In this document: in pieces, positions 1 to 10,652 of the stretch
Numbering within the stretch: position 1 is the stretch's first letter
Layout of the letters: each line of letters begins with the position of its first letter
Source of the DNA: Triglochin maritima
Lineage: Eukaryota > Streptophyta > Magnoliopsida > Alismatales > Juncaginaceae
Length of the DNA: 64,000 bases
Reading direction: 5' to 3'
Assembly (NCBI GenBank): GCA_963682175.1
Contig: OY821791.1
Coordinates: 21,232,542 to 21,296,541 of the forward strand
Program-made: the position numbers and the translations under genes
Notes under the pieces: model-generated
The model's input: only the letters and a program-made list of their open reading frames with translations
Database searches by the model: none
Told to the model about the DNA's origin: nothing

Positions 1-7
1 TCGGAAT

Positions 8-3000
8 GTGGGAGCAAAGGATTTCAGTGATCACACAATGCTTATTATGAAGACGGACGGCAATGCAAGGTGGAAAAAGAAGATGTTTCGTTTCGAAAAT
101 CATTGGGCTGACCATGTGGACTTCCATGGGCTGGTTGCAAGTGCTTGGTCCACCTACGTGAGGGGCACACCCATGTTTCGAGTGGCAGCAAAACTACAAG
201 ATGTCAAGAAGATGCTTGTTCGGTGGAGTAGCTCAAAGTTTGGAAATGTCACGAACAAGGTAGGAGAGGCTCGTGCTGCACTCGAGGAAGTGAGGAAACA
301 ACGCCTTGCAAACCCCCTTGATGCTGACCTCTCCCGCGCAGAAGGGGCTGCAAAGGACTCCCTTGCTCGAACTCTTGCTTGGGAGGAGTCTATCACCCGA
401 CAAAAATCAAGGGTGAAGTAATTAAAAGAGGGGGACCAGAACACTATGTTTTTCCATGCACACCTTTGAGTGAGGAGAGCCACAAACCAAGTGAGACAAG
501 TGTGTGAGGGTGCCACCATCATTGAAGAGGAGGGTGCGATTCGGGACACCTTCCGGCATTTTTATACTAACTTGTTTGCTAATGATTTGCAGGTGATAAC
601 CATTCCCCCCTCCCTCTCTTTACCACACCTCCGTCTGGAGGAGGGGGTGGAGCTATTGCGTGACCTTGACATGAAAGAGTTGGAGGATGTAGTGTTGAAC
701 GCAAACGTTGATAAAGCGTCGGGACCCGATGGTTGCAATGCTAAATTCTTCAAAGCTGCATGGGAGCTCATAAAAAAAGACATGTTTAAGGCCATACACT
801 TCTGTATGGACAGCGGGAAGGTGCTGGCCTAATGGAACTCTACATCACTTACGCTCATCCCCAAGAAGAAGGCACCGGTTTTAGTAGAGGACTATAGACC
901 CATAGCTTTGTGCAATATGACGTATAGATTCACATCAAAGGTGCTTGCAAACCGCCTAAAGAAGTTGCTGCCACGTCTTATTGGAGAAAATCAAATTGCT
1001 TTTGTCAAAGGCCGGCGGATTGGGGAAAACGTTCTCCTTGCACATGAGTTATGTCATAACCTCCACGTCGACAAAGGAAAAGGAAGAATGTGTTTAAAAC
1101 TTGATATACGGAAAGCATATGATTCCATCTCATGGACGTTCTTGGATGGAGTTTTGGAGCACTTTGCTTTCCCGGTTAAGTGGAGATGCCTCATCATGAA
1201 TTGTGGTGACGGTGACTGGTGCAAATTCCTCATGTTTCATGGTCAGAAATGGTTTGAGACAAGGTGATCATTTGGCTCCCTACCTCTTTGTCATGTGTAT
1301 GGATGTCTTGAGCGAGATGGTGAAGAAGGTGGTTATAGATGGGCGCATTCAGCCGCCTACTTGTGGGGATAATGTTGTATCGCATCTCCTTTTTGCTGAT
1401 GACGTCCTCCTATTTGCGAAAGCAACAACTGCAAATGCAAGGGCAATTAGAGGTGTACTCAAGGACTTCACCTCTTGTTCGGGGTTGAGCTTTAGTGTAT
1501 CAAAAAACCAAATATTTAAGGGAGTTGAAGCACGGGATGGCGCATGGATTGCAGATCATCTTCGGATGGAGCAAAAGGACTTCCCCGACACCTATCTTGG
1601 GCTGCCATTGTTCTCGGGAAGGATGGGGAAAACCCATTACACGACACTTGTGAACAAGGTCAAAGCACAACTGAGCACATGGAAGCAAAACTTCTTATCC
1701 ATTGCCGGAAGGGTGGAGCTTGTAATAAGTGTGCTTGTGTCCCTAAGTGTGTATTGGACCTCCGCGTTCCTCATTCCCTGGAAAACCTTACAAGAAATTG
1801 AGAGTCTTATGTGCCACTTTATTTGGGGAGGTCCAAGAAGGTGGGCTGCGGTAGCTTGGAGAGATACATGCCCACCAAAGGATGAAGGTGGCCTTGGTCT
1901 CAAACGCCTATTGGACTGGAATGATGTTGGTCTTTTGCGTCTATTCTGGCTTGTGGTGGTGGACGAACACTCCCTTTGGGTCAAGCGTGTGCGCCGGAAA
2001 TACTTGAAGAACTAGTCAATCTGGCTAGCATGCCCCCCACCCACCTCCTCTTGGGCTTGGAAGGGGCTCCTCAGAGTTCGGGACATAGCGAGATGGCATA
2101 TCCGGTATGAGGTGGGAAATGGTGAAGATATCCGTTTCTTCCAATATCCTTGGTGTGGACAACCATTACAATATGAAAGTTGGGGGGGACCAATTACATT
2201 ATGAGTTGGGAGTGCCTTGGGACATAAAAGTCTCATACTTTATCAAAGAAGGAGTGTGGATGCTGCCCCCCCCCCCAAGATCTACATTGATGGAGGAAAT
2301 TCACTTGAGGATAGCAATCACTCCAATCCATGGAGGCGTCAACCAACCCAAGAGGATAGATGGCAAGGGTATCGTGCTTGGTATAAGAGAGGTGTGGACA
2401 TGGGTTAAGCCACCAGGAAGAAAGGTTGTGTGGGCTGGTATGGTGTGGCAAAAGCATGCTATCCCAAAGCACGCACTCACGACTTGGAGGGCTTTGAGGG
2501 GTCGGTTACTCACAGAGAAACTTATGAATCAACGCGGCGCAAAGCACGACCTGGTTTGCAGACTTTGTGAGAGGGATGAGGAGGACTTGGAGCACCTCTT
2601 CTGGGGTGTATGTTTATCAGGGAGGTTTGGGTAGCCCTTCTACACTTACTGAAAATCAGTGACCGACTTGCACGATCGCTAGAAGGAGAAGTGATACGGC
2701 TATCACATGCACATGGTAGCCGGCTTGGAAATATGGTAAGGAGATGGGTCTTAAATGCCACGACACACGAGTGTTGGCTTGAATGGAATCGCAGAATCTT
2801 CGAGGGAGAAAAGGCATTGCCAAAGGATATAGTTGCTGCCATCAAAGACATCATTCGTTGCCTATGGGATAGGGTGAAGCATCTTGCGAAGGATGATGAG
2901 GAGGAGCATGATTTCTGGATCACGTGGAGTAAGGAGTTAGTGTTTTGCTTGATTGACACGTTGTATATGAAGGAAACTTCTTTTGTCTTTACCTACTATG

Positions 3001-3095
3001 GTCCTTGTCAGCTCCTAAGTACATGTATTACTAGGGAAGAGGCCGGGTATGCATGTAGTATGCCCTGCACACTTCTTTTCAAACTTTTTTGGTAG
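8..3095 (+). pseudogene. LINE-A ORF2: endonuclease C-term, reverse transcriptase, zf-RVT (broken)
   Basis: This is the remains of the ORF2 polyprotein, which in L1-type LINEs nicks the target and reverse transcribes the element RNA there. The first residues hold the end of the AP-endonuclease fold (SDHTMLIM). RT spans roughly 650-2000 and keeps the catalytic box FADDVLLF near 1391-1415, after the [11 protein letters not shown] and LRQGD blocks. The zf-RVT region is near 2430-2620 (MVWQKHAIPKHALTTWRALR, then CRLCERDEEDLEHLFW). In-frame stops or frameshifts occur near 419, 467, 830, 1203-1267, 2013, 2107 and 2632. Past the usual end point the frame runs on into what is 3'UTR in other copies, so its C-terminus is probably not original. 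LINE-D and LINE-E carry the same domains. Confidence 0.9.
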
Positions 3096-3757
3096 GTTGT
3101 AATCTTTACTTCAGTAATATACTTCGAGGCTAAGCCTTCCTTTTTGCCTTGCAAAAAAAAAGGGAGAGAAGGGAAGAGAGAGGAGGGAGAGAGAGAGCGA
3201 GAGTTAGTAGTTAGTGTTTTGCTTGATTGACACGTTGTATATGAAGGAAACTTCTTTTGTCTTTACCTACTATGGTCCTTGTCAGCTCCTAAGTACATGT
3301 ATTACTAGGGAAGAGGCCGGGTATGCATGTAGTATGCCCTGCACACTTCTTTTCAAACTTTTTTGGTAGGTTGTAATCTTTACTTCAGTAATATACTTCG
3401 AGGCTAAGCCTTCCTTTTTGCCTTGCAAAAAAAAGGGAGAGAAGGGAAGAAAGAGGAGGGAGAGAGAGAGCGAGAGTTAGTAGTTAGTGTTTTGCTTGAT
3501 TGACACGTTGTATATGAAGGAAACTTCTTTTGTCTTTACCTACTATGTTCCTTGTCAGCTCCTAAGTACATGTATTAGTAGGGAAGAGGCCAGGTATGCA
3601 TGTAGTATGCCCCGCACACTTCTTTTCAAACTTTTTTGGTAGGTTGTAATCTTTACTTCAGTAATATACTTCGAGGCTAAGCCTCCCTTTTTGCCTTGCA
3701 AAAAAAAGGAGAGAAGGGAAGAGAGAGGAGGGAGAGAAAGCGAGAGGAGTTTAAGGA
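2937..3757 (+). repeat. Tandem triplication of the LINE 3' end with poly(A) and GA segment
   Basis: A unit of about 274 bp is repeated head to tail, starting at 2937, 3211 and 3484. Each unit holds the last part of the LINE (TTAGTGTTTTGCTTGATTG onward), the GAGGCTAAGCCT terminus, a poly(A) of 8-9 (3153, 3427 and 3700) and about 50 bp of GA sequence. Copies differ by a few bases. The unit joint lies at a repeated GAGTTAG/TAGTTAG, so replication slippage or unequal exchange at microhomology is likely. The third copy runs into the long GA tract. Confidence 0.92.
3127..3161 (+). other. LINE 3'-terminal palindrome plus poly(A)
   Basis: AGGCT-A-AGCCT at 3127-3137 can fold into a short hairpin. It is followed by about 15 pyrimidine-rich bases ending in TTGC and then poly(A). 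The same palindrome sits at 3401, 3674 and, in LINE-E, 43115, always at the same distance from the tail. Sequence conservation of a LINE 3' end is the pattern expected if the RT recognises it; that role is inferred. Confidence 0.7.
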
Positions 3758-4743
3758 GGGAGTGGGGGAGGGGGATAAGAAGGAGAGGGACAAGAGGGAG
3801 ATAGAGAAGGAGAAACAAGAGAGGAAAGAAGAGAGGAGAGAGATAAGAAGTGGGAGAAGGAGAGTGGAGAGAGAGGGATATGAGAAGACAAAGAAGGAAG
3901 GTGAGAGAGAAAAGGAGACGAGAGAAGGAACGAGAGGAATAGGAGGAGGAGGGAGAGCGAGAGAGAAGGAGAGGAAGAGAGGGGAGGAGAGAGGGAGAAG
4001 GAGTAGAGGGAGGGGACGGAGGGATATGAGGAGTGAGAGGAGGAAGAAGTAGAGAGAGCGAAGTAGAGGAGGAGAGGGAGAAGCGAGGAGAGAGAGAAGA
4101 AGAAGGAGAGATTGAACGAGAGAGCGAGAGAATGAGTAGAGGATAGGGAAGGGAAGGGAACGAGATAGAGAAGGGAGGGTAGAGGTAGATAATGAGAATG
4201 AGAGGGAGTAGGAGCGAGAGAGATTGAGGAGAAGAGACGGAACGAGAGAGGAGGAGGGTGATAAGGAGAAGAGAATGGGAGAGGAGGAGAGAAAAGGGGG
4301 AGGAGTGTGAGTGATAAAACAGAGATGTGGGAAGAGAAGTGGATAGGAGAGAGAAGAAGAGGGAGAAGGGGAGAGGGGAAGGTAGAGGGAGAAAGAGAAG
4401 AGGTGCTAGGAATGGAAGGAGGAGATAGAGAGAGAACGTGTTCCCCCTCCTTCTCATCTTCCCCGTCCTTCCCTTCTCTCTATCCTCTCTCTTCCTATCC
4501 TTCTCCCCCTATCGCTCCTCTCTTCCTTCTCTCCTTGTCAGGATAACGAGAAGGGTGGAGAGATAGAGACGGAGAGAGAGATGGAGGAGAGGGAGTAGAG
4601 AAAAGGGGAGAGGAGAGGGAAAATGGAGAAGCGAGCGAGAGAAGGAGAGGGAGAGAGTAGAAGGAGAGAGGTAGAGGGACAAGGAGAGATGGAACGAGTG
4701 AGAAGGAAAAGGAGAGGTGGAGGTGCAAATAGAAGAGGCCGAC
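3708..4743 (+). repeat. Purine-rich tract GA-1
   Basis: The + strand is almost pure G and A. A conserved block of about 100 bp switches to pyrimidines at 4441-4540 (TTCCCCCTCCTTCTC ... CTCCTTGTCAGGATAACGAG). The non-GA landmark GTGAGTGATAAAACAGAGATG near 4304 recurs in the other tracts in the same order. The tract starts right after the third LINE poly(A) and ends in ORF1 of LINE-B. The right end lacks the usual LINE 5' leader, so the junction with LINE-B is a deletion or recombination point. Confidence 0.88.
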
Positions 4744-4758
4744 ACACATTGAGTAAAT

Positions 4759-6111
4759 GTGGAGTATGAATGGAAGCCCGGGTATTGTACGAATTGTAGC
4801 GAGTTTGGTCTTGATTTGGAGCGGTGGGTCATAAACAAGGTTAGTGAGACTCAGCAAGGAAAGGAGGAGAGGTGGGTCGTAGTTGATAGGAGGAAGGCTG
4901 GAAAGATCAATGGGAAGGAAGGAAAATCAGAGGTGTCTAGGCGTGGCACTCAGTTTTCTTTGGTGGAGTTTGCAGCTAGAGGTCAAGAGAAGGAAGGGAA
5001 GGCTGGAGGAGATGATGACGTGGAAGGAAGTAGTGAGGATGTGGAACTGGGAGCAAGTCATGAAGTGCCATGTGGTGTGGTAGGTGAGGGTGCACAAGTG
5101 GAGGGAGAGTGCAACAACTTGAAAGGTGCGTGTCTCTCTCTTGAGAAAGGGAGCAACTTGATGCAAGTAGCATGTGGGGAGGACCAGATTTGCTTTGGGG
5201 TTAAGTTGGGGGACATGTTGGATGAGATGCCAACGGATTCCTCTTTGGGTGCACAAGAGGGTGAGCCTAGTGGTGGACAAAAACAGCAAAGGGAAGTGGG
5301 AGTGGAAAGTGTTTGTTCTATTTCGGGAAGAGCCAATGATGAGAGACTTGAGTGCTCTAGGTTTGAATGGGCAAATGATGAGGCTCCTATTTTGGTTGCA
5401 AAAGAGACGGAGCTGGACCACTTGGCTCCTCTTGGGGGAAGATTATTAGATAGCACCTCACTTAAAGGAAACAAGAGGAGGGAGGAGCAAGAGGACCTTT
5501 TGCAAGCAAGTCCCCCACGAATTGCGAGGGAGATTGACACCTATCCTTCTCTTGGGGAACAAATTTCAGAAAGCAAGAAGAGGAGGGGAGAACAATAGGG
5601 CATTTTGCAAGAGAGGTCCCCAAGAATTATGGGTGAAGAAGAGTTGCTCTCCATGGGAGAGGCAACTCTAGAAGGCACGACTAGGAGAACCATGGGGCCA
5701 AAACATCCTACACAAGAGAAGGGGAAGGCAAATTTAGGCACAAGTGTCCATGGAAATGGGGGTCACGAAAATTCAGGCATGCAAGAAAGCAAGAGGACCA
5801 CCCCACAAGGTGAAACTCATGTGGGTGGGCTAGCTTCTTTGGTAAATGAGGAGGTGGGGTGGAATTCACCAGCACGAGTAGCAAAGAGTAAGGATTTTAT
5901 GAGCCTCATGTCACACACGAGTGGAGGAAGGTACGACATTCTCGGAAACAAGGATCTTGTGGAGGAGGGGGAAGAAGAGAAAGAGAATGTGGGACTTGTA
6001 AAACCAGGGTTAAAGAAAGCGGTCTCGCCACCACCCACGCTTAGGCGATCCGGAAGGACGATAAACAACAAGCTCTCGCATGGAGGTCATGGGGGTCACC
6101 CCGCACCTTAA
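4759..6111 (+). pseudogene. LINE-B ORF1, C-terminal part (RNA-binding protein)
   Basis: ORF1 of plant L1 elements binds the element RNA. This piece starts just before the CCHC knuckle region (EYEWKPGYCTNCSEFG; the last Cys and the His of a CX2CX4HX4C knuckle are not preserved here). It continues through the long acidic, low-complexity C-terminal half. The motif LECSRFEWANDEAP near 5350-5390 is shared with the ORF1 copies of LINEs C, D and F. An in-frame TAG lies at 5596-5598 and the same frame then continues to 6111. The C-terminus (SPPPTLRRSGRTINNK) matches the ORF1 end of the other copies. ORF2 follows within about 10 bp. Confidence 0.85.
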
Positions 6112-6118
6112 ACCCCAT

Positions 6119-6816
6119 CAATGTACTAATGTGGCATGTGCACGGAGCAAATGGACCCGGACGCGCACTCATGATTAGGGGTCGAATAAAGGAGACAAAT
6201 CTAGATGTCGTATGTCTTATGGAACAAAAGGTAAAACACAAGAAGATGGAAAGGTTCAAACGAGCGATTTGGGCGCATGCATGGATTGCAAATAGCTTGA
6301 TCGTGGACTCAGGACGACTGTTGGTGTTGTGGAATGACCGAGTTATTTATCTTCAAGTGACTTTCGAAACACCACAATTACTCCACTTCAAGGGCTACGA
6401 GAAGATGGATGGGACAACATTTGATATCACGGCGGTGTATGGTGTCAATGGGTATGTGGATAGGAGGGCTTTGTGGAGCGATCTTCATCTTGTGGCTCTG
6501 GAGGTTTCGAGGCCAGGGATCGTAGGAGGTGGCTTTAATTGTATTCGTTATGCAAGTGAGAAGCGGGGTGGAGCTACTGGAAATGAGATAACGATGAAGG
6601 ATTTTAATGAGTGTATTGATGCACTTCAGCTACTTGAGGTGCCCTCTACGGGAGGGGATTTCACGTGGTCAAATTCCTCCGAAGGAAGTGCGTGTATTGA
6701 GACAAGGATTGACCGTATACTTATGAACAATGCGTGGCTCGAGATGTTTCCGAAATCCTATTACATCGTTGGTGATAAAGATCTTAGTGACCATGCCATG
6801 CTAGTGATGAGGACGG
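6119..6816 (+). pseudogene. LINE-B ORF2 N-terminus: AP endonuclease domain, truncated
   Basis: This is the start of ORF2 with the exonuclease-endonuclease-phosphatase fold. It shows HGANGPGRALMIRGRI, the acidic block (CLMEQKVK), the GGGFNCIR block where LINE-D has GGDFN (a catalytic Asp lost), TWSNSSEG and SDHAML. An indel at the start replaces the expected initiation region, and the open frame begins at an internal Met at 6129. The domain is cut at about residue 230 by GA sequence, and the apparent C-terminus (GEGESDKEKRDKGG) is translated GA repeat. It cannot be functional. Confidence 0.88.
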
Positions 6817-8800
6817 AAGGAGAAGGAGAGAGCGATAAAGAGAAGAGGGATAAAGGAGGCATGGGAGAAGAGAGAGAAAGACATATAAGGAGAGAGAAAA
6901 TGAGAAGGGAGAGAGGAGGAGAAGGATAATGACAATGAGGGTGGAGAGAGGAGGGAAGAAGGGAAGACAGAGGAAAAGAAGAAGAGGAGAGGAAGGTAGA
7001 GAAGACAAGGACAAGAGAGAGAAGGATAGAGACGGAGAAGAGAGAAGAGGGATATGGATAAGGAGAGAAGAGAGAAGGAGAATAGAGAAGAGGACGGGGA
7101 AAGAAGGGAGAGAAGGGAAGAGAGAGGAGTAGAAGGAGGGAGTGGGGGAGGGGAATAAGAAGGATAGGGACAAGAGGGAGATAGAGAAGGAGAAAGAAGA
7201 GAGGAGAGAGAAAAGAAGAGGGAGAAGGAGAGTGGAGAGAGAGGGATATGACGAGACCAAGAAGGAAGGTGAGAGAGAAAAGGGGATGAGAGAAGGAACA
7301 AGAGGAATAGGAGGAGAGGGACAAGGTAGGAGAGAGAGAAGAAGAAGGAGAGATTGAACGAGAGAGCGAGAGAATGAGTAGAGGATAGAGAAGGGAAGGA
7401 GAAGAGGGAATAGGGAAGGGAACGAGATAGAGAAGGGAGGGTAAAGGTAGAGAATGAGAATGAGAGGGAGTAGGAGCGAGAGAGATAGAGGAGGAGAGAC
7501 GGAACGAGAGAGGAGGAGGGCCATAAGGAGAAGAGAAGGGGAGAGGAGAGGAGGAGTGAAAAGGGGGAGGGGTGTGAGTGATAAAACAAAGATGAGGGAA
7601 GAGAAGAGGATAGGAGAGAGAAGAAGAGGGAGAAGGAGAGAGGGGTAGGTAGAGGGAGAAAGAGAAAAGCTACAAGGAAGGGAAGGAGGAGATAGAGAGA
7701 GAACGTGTTCCCCCTCCTTCTCGTCTTCCCCGTCCTTCCCTTCTCTTTATCCCCTCTCTTCCTATCCTTCTCCCCTCTCGCTCCTCGCTTACTTCTCTCC
7801 TTGTCAGGATAACGAGAAGGGTGGAGAGATAGAGAAGGAGAGAGGAGATGGAGAAGAGAGAGAAGGGGAGAGGATAGGGGAAAATGGAGAAGGGGAGCGA
7901 GAGAAGGAGAGGGAGAGAGTAGAAGGAGAGAGGTAGAGGGACAAGGAGAGATGGAACGAGTGAGAAGGAGAAGAGAAAGTGGATAAGAGGGAGAACGGGA
8001 GAGAATGAGAAAAGGAGAAGTGAGACAAGAGGGGAGAGTGAGAAAGAGAGAGGGATAAAAGGGAGTGGGTGGATAGAAGAAGAAGGAGACGAAGAGAAGG
8101 AGAAGAGGGAGGAGGGGAGAGGTAGGCAAGAGTAGAGAGAGGGAGAAAATAGAGAGGGGAAAGGGAGAGCGAGAAAGAGAGATCGAGAAGGGAGAGTGGA
8201 CAAAAGAGGATAAGAAGAGTAGAGAGAGAAGGAAGAGGGAGAGAGGAGGAGAATAGAGAAGAGGAGAGAGGGAGAGAGGATAAAGATGGGAAAGGGAGGA
8301 AAATGGAGAAACGAGAGAAGTAGAGGGAGAAGGAGAGAGGGCAGATAGGAAGGAAGAGAGAGAGCGAGAGAAGGAGGGAGTGGACAAGAGGATAAGAGGG
8401 AGATAGCGAATGAAGGAGAAGAGGGAAGAGGAGGGAGACAAGGAGTGAAGGAACGAGAGAGGTAGAGAAGAGAGGGAAGGAGGAGAGAAGAGGAAGAGAG
8501 AGAAGGGAGAGGGGGGAAGTAGAGGGGAGAGGGAGAATGGAGAAGAAATAGAGGGAGAAGGACTGGGATAGAAGGAGAGACAACGAGAGACAGAGAGAGG
8601 GGAGGAGAAGGGAATGAGGAGGACATAGAAGGGTACGAAGAGGGAGAGGGAAGAAGAAGAAGAAGAGAGAAGGATAAGGAGAGAAAAAGGAGAGAAGGAT
8701 AAGAAGGAAGGGAGAGGAGAAGGAATATGAGGGAGATAGAGTTGAGGAGAGAGAGAGAGAAGAAAAAGGAGGCATGAGGGAGGGAATGAGAGGAGAGAGA
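6817..8800 (+). repeat. Purine-rich tract GA-2 (one full unit, 5'UTR-like)
   Basis: About 2 kb of G+A on the + strand, ending where the 5' leader and ORF1 start of LINE-C begin. Landmarks in order are GATAAAGGAGGCATGGGAG (near 6846), GTGAGTGATAAAACAAAG (near 7576), the pyrimidine block at 7708-7806, and GGAATATGAGGGAGATAGAG near 8720. This order matches GA-5 and GA-3. Long minus-strand open frames here follow from composition: TTA, CTA and TCA are nearly absent from the + strand, so the minus strand has almost no stop codons. Confidence 0.9.
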
Positions 8801-10652
8801 GTTTCTGGTGCGCATGAGGAGCTTTGGCTCCTCTACGGTTTCCGACCCGATTTCTTCACCAAATTGCTTGATTTCTTCACCAAAATGGAGACAAAGACTA
8901 GCTCTACACGTTTGCAGCAACAAGATGGATATTGTGGCAAGACAAAGGATCTCCATTCCGTCTCAAAGGAAAGCTCTTTCGCAGCTTTGGAAGGGCTTGC
9001 TGCTGTGCCACCTCTAGGGAGTGTTGTAACTCCCCCAAGGAAGTGGTCAGACCTCTTCTCTGCAAAGCCAAGGGCATCCACGACCCTAGACTTCATCCAA
9101 CCTATTGTGAAAGGAGGGGAGAAGGTGGTTGTTTGCTCAAAGATGGAAGTAGTGGAGGCACTGAAAAGATGGGATACCGTTTTGGTAGGTCATTTCATCG
9201 GGTTCAAACCACATCTACAAACGTTGGAGAAGCACCTCCAAAAGCTATGGGCTCTTCCTGGAGGCTTGGAAGTCATTAGGAGGGGGCAAAGGTTCTTGTT
9301 ATTTCGTTTTTCTCTAGGAGAAGATAGGAAGAAAGTCCTCCAAGGAGGGCCATATTTTGTTAGAGGAGCTCCACTTGTGGTTCAAGAATGGCTCCCGGAG
9401 ATGACCTTGGAGAAGGCACATAACACAACGGTTCCTATATGGGTTCATTTGCCATAGCTTGACCTTCGATTTTGGTCGCAAAGAACGTTGAGTAATATTG
9501 CAAGTGTCCTCGGGAGACCACTCTACATGGATGACAACACGGCTTATGGACGGAGATTAGATTTTGCTCAGGTGTGCGTTGAGGTAAGTCCTGATTTCTC
9601 ATACCCTAGTTGGGTAGATGTTCAAGTGGAGGATGGTTCAACACATAGAGTTTTCGTGGAATATAAGTGGCACCCCGATTATTGTAAGGATTGTCTTGAG
9701 TTTGGTCACGAGGAGGAGAAATGTCCACGACGGAAGCTACCCTCGATGGTGCTCGCTCCCCAATTTCAAGCTGCTGAAAAATGGGTGGTGGTTACTCGTG
9801 GTAAGGGGGGAGACTTGAAGGCTGTGATGAGAGAGTGGGGGGAGAGGCGAGTGGGAGTGGGTGCGGGACTGAGGATAGGGTAGACGGTTTGGTGAGGGTG
9901 AGAGAGGCTCACGTAGAGCGGGAAGGGGTTGGTGGTGAGGGAGGGAAGGGAGGACAGGGTGGAAGGGATGATGAGGTGGAGGTTGGGGCAGCTGAGGTGG
10001 CAATAGGAGCAAATGGGGAGTGCCCATGTGGGAATGGGTGTGATGTGGCAGCTTTGGGAGGAAATGGACAAAATTAGACAAGTATTTGCTCCTTGGAAGA
10101 AACCAATGCAGCCACACCATGTGGCAAAGGAACCCCCTCCTCCCAAACGAATTCCAGTAAGGATGCAAAGGGTGCAAAAGGAAGGAGGACTAGGGGGAGC
10201 CAAAAGAAGCAAGTGGAAGTGGGTGGGAAAAAAGTTACACCCATTTCGGGACCATCCAATGAGGAGGAGTTTGAGTGCTCTACTTTCACTTGGGCCAATG
10301 AGAAGAGGGAATTCTCTTGTGCAAAGGACATAGGAAAGGACCATGAGGGTTTGCATGGGACACACTTAGTGGAGGCCCTTCAAAGGCAAGATAGTGAAAA
10401 ATGTGATGGGCATGTGGTGCATGAAGAGGAGCCATCACGTGATGGGGAAGTGGTGATTGAGGTTGAGTCATGGAGTGGGGACGAGATTTCTATTAGAAGG
10501 GGGCCACACCACTTGGTTTAATTGGTGGGCATCAAGGGCATGAGGGACACTTAGTGAAGGCTCCTCAAAGTGAGGGGAATGGGACAGGTGAGTCATATTT
10601 GGTGCATGGAATGGAGTTACAAAATTTAAATGGGGAAGTGCTATGACAGGCT
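8801..10652 (+). mobile_element. LINE-C: 5' leader and ORF1, interrupted by Copia-1
   Basis: The leader at 8801-8884 (GTGCGCATGAGGAGCTTTGG, then TTTCTTCACCAAA twice) closely matches the leader of LINE-F at 56940-57023 and resembles those of LINE-D and LINE-E. ORF1 follows. The element is interrupted at 10652 by the Copia-1 LTR. Its continuation does not appear on the right side of Copia-1, so sequence was lost there. Confidence 0.88.
8885..10652 (+). pseudogene. LINE-C ORF1: DUF4283 plus CCHC knuckle (broken)
   Basis: The start is the ATG at 8885 after the double TTCACCAAA leader, as in LINE-F. A DUF4283 domain (putative nucleic-acid binding) lies around residues 75-190 (KVVVCSKMEVVEALKRWDTV, KHLQKLWALPGGLEV, FLLFRFSLGEDRKKVLQGGP). 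The knuckle YCKDCLEFGHEEEKC lies near 9680-9725 and fits CX2CX4HX4C. The acidic C-terminal half contains FECSTFTWANEKREF near 10270-10310. TAG at 9455-9457 and frameshifts in the 9840-10080 region break the frame. The copia insertion removes the C-terminus. Closest copy in the window: LINE-F. Confidence 0.87.

Larger units (their letters stand above)
1..3161 (+). mobile_element. LINE-A: L1-type non-LTR retrotransposon, 3' part
   Basis: The window opens inside ORF2 of a plant L1-clade LINE. The order is end of the endonuclease domain, reverse transcriptase, zf-RVT zinc-binding region, 3'UTR and a poly(A) tract of 9 A at 3153-3161. The 3' end carries the family's terminal motif GAGGCTAAGCCT just before the tail. 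The 5' part lies outside the window. GA-rich DNA follows the poly(A) directly. The reading frame is broken several times, so the copy is dead. Confidence 0.93.
4744..6816 (+). mobile_element. LINE-B fragment: ORF1 C-terminal part plus endonuclease
   Basis: This fragment of the same LINE family lacks its 5' leader, most of the ORF1 DUF4283 domain, and everything after the endonuclease of ORF2. Both ends join GA tracts. On the left the GA sequence passes into ORF1 at GGAGGTGCAAATAGAAG. On the right the endonuclease passes into GA at ACGGAAGGAGAAGGAGAG. Both points are purine-rich in intact copies as well, which suggests recombination between LINE and GA sequence. Confidence 0.88.
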
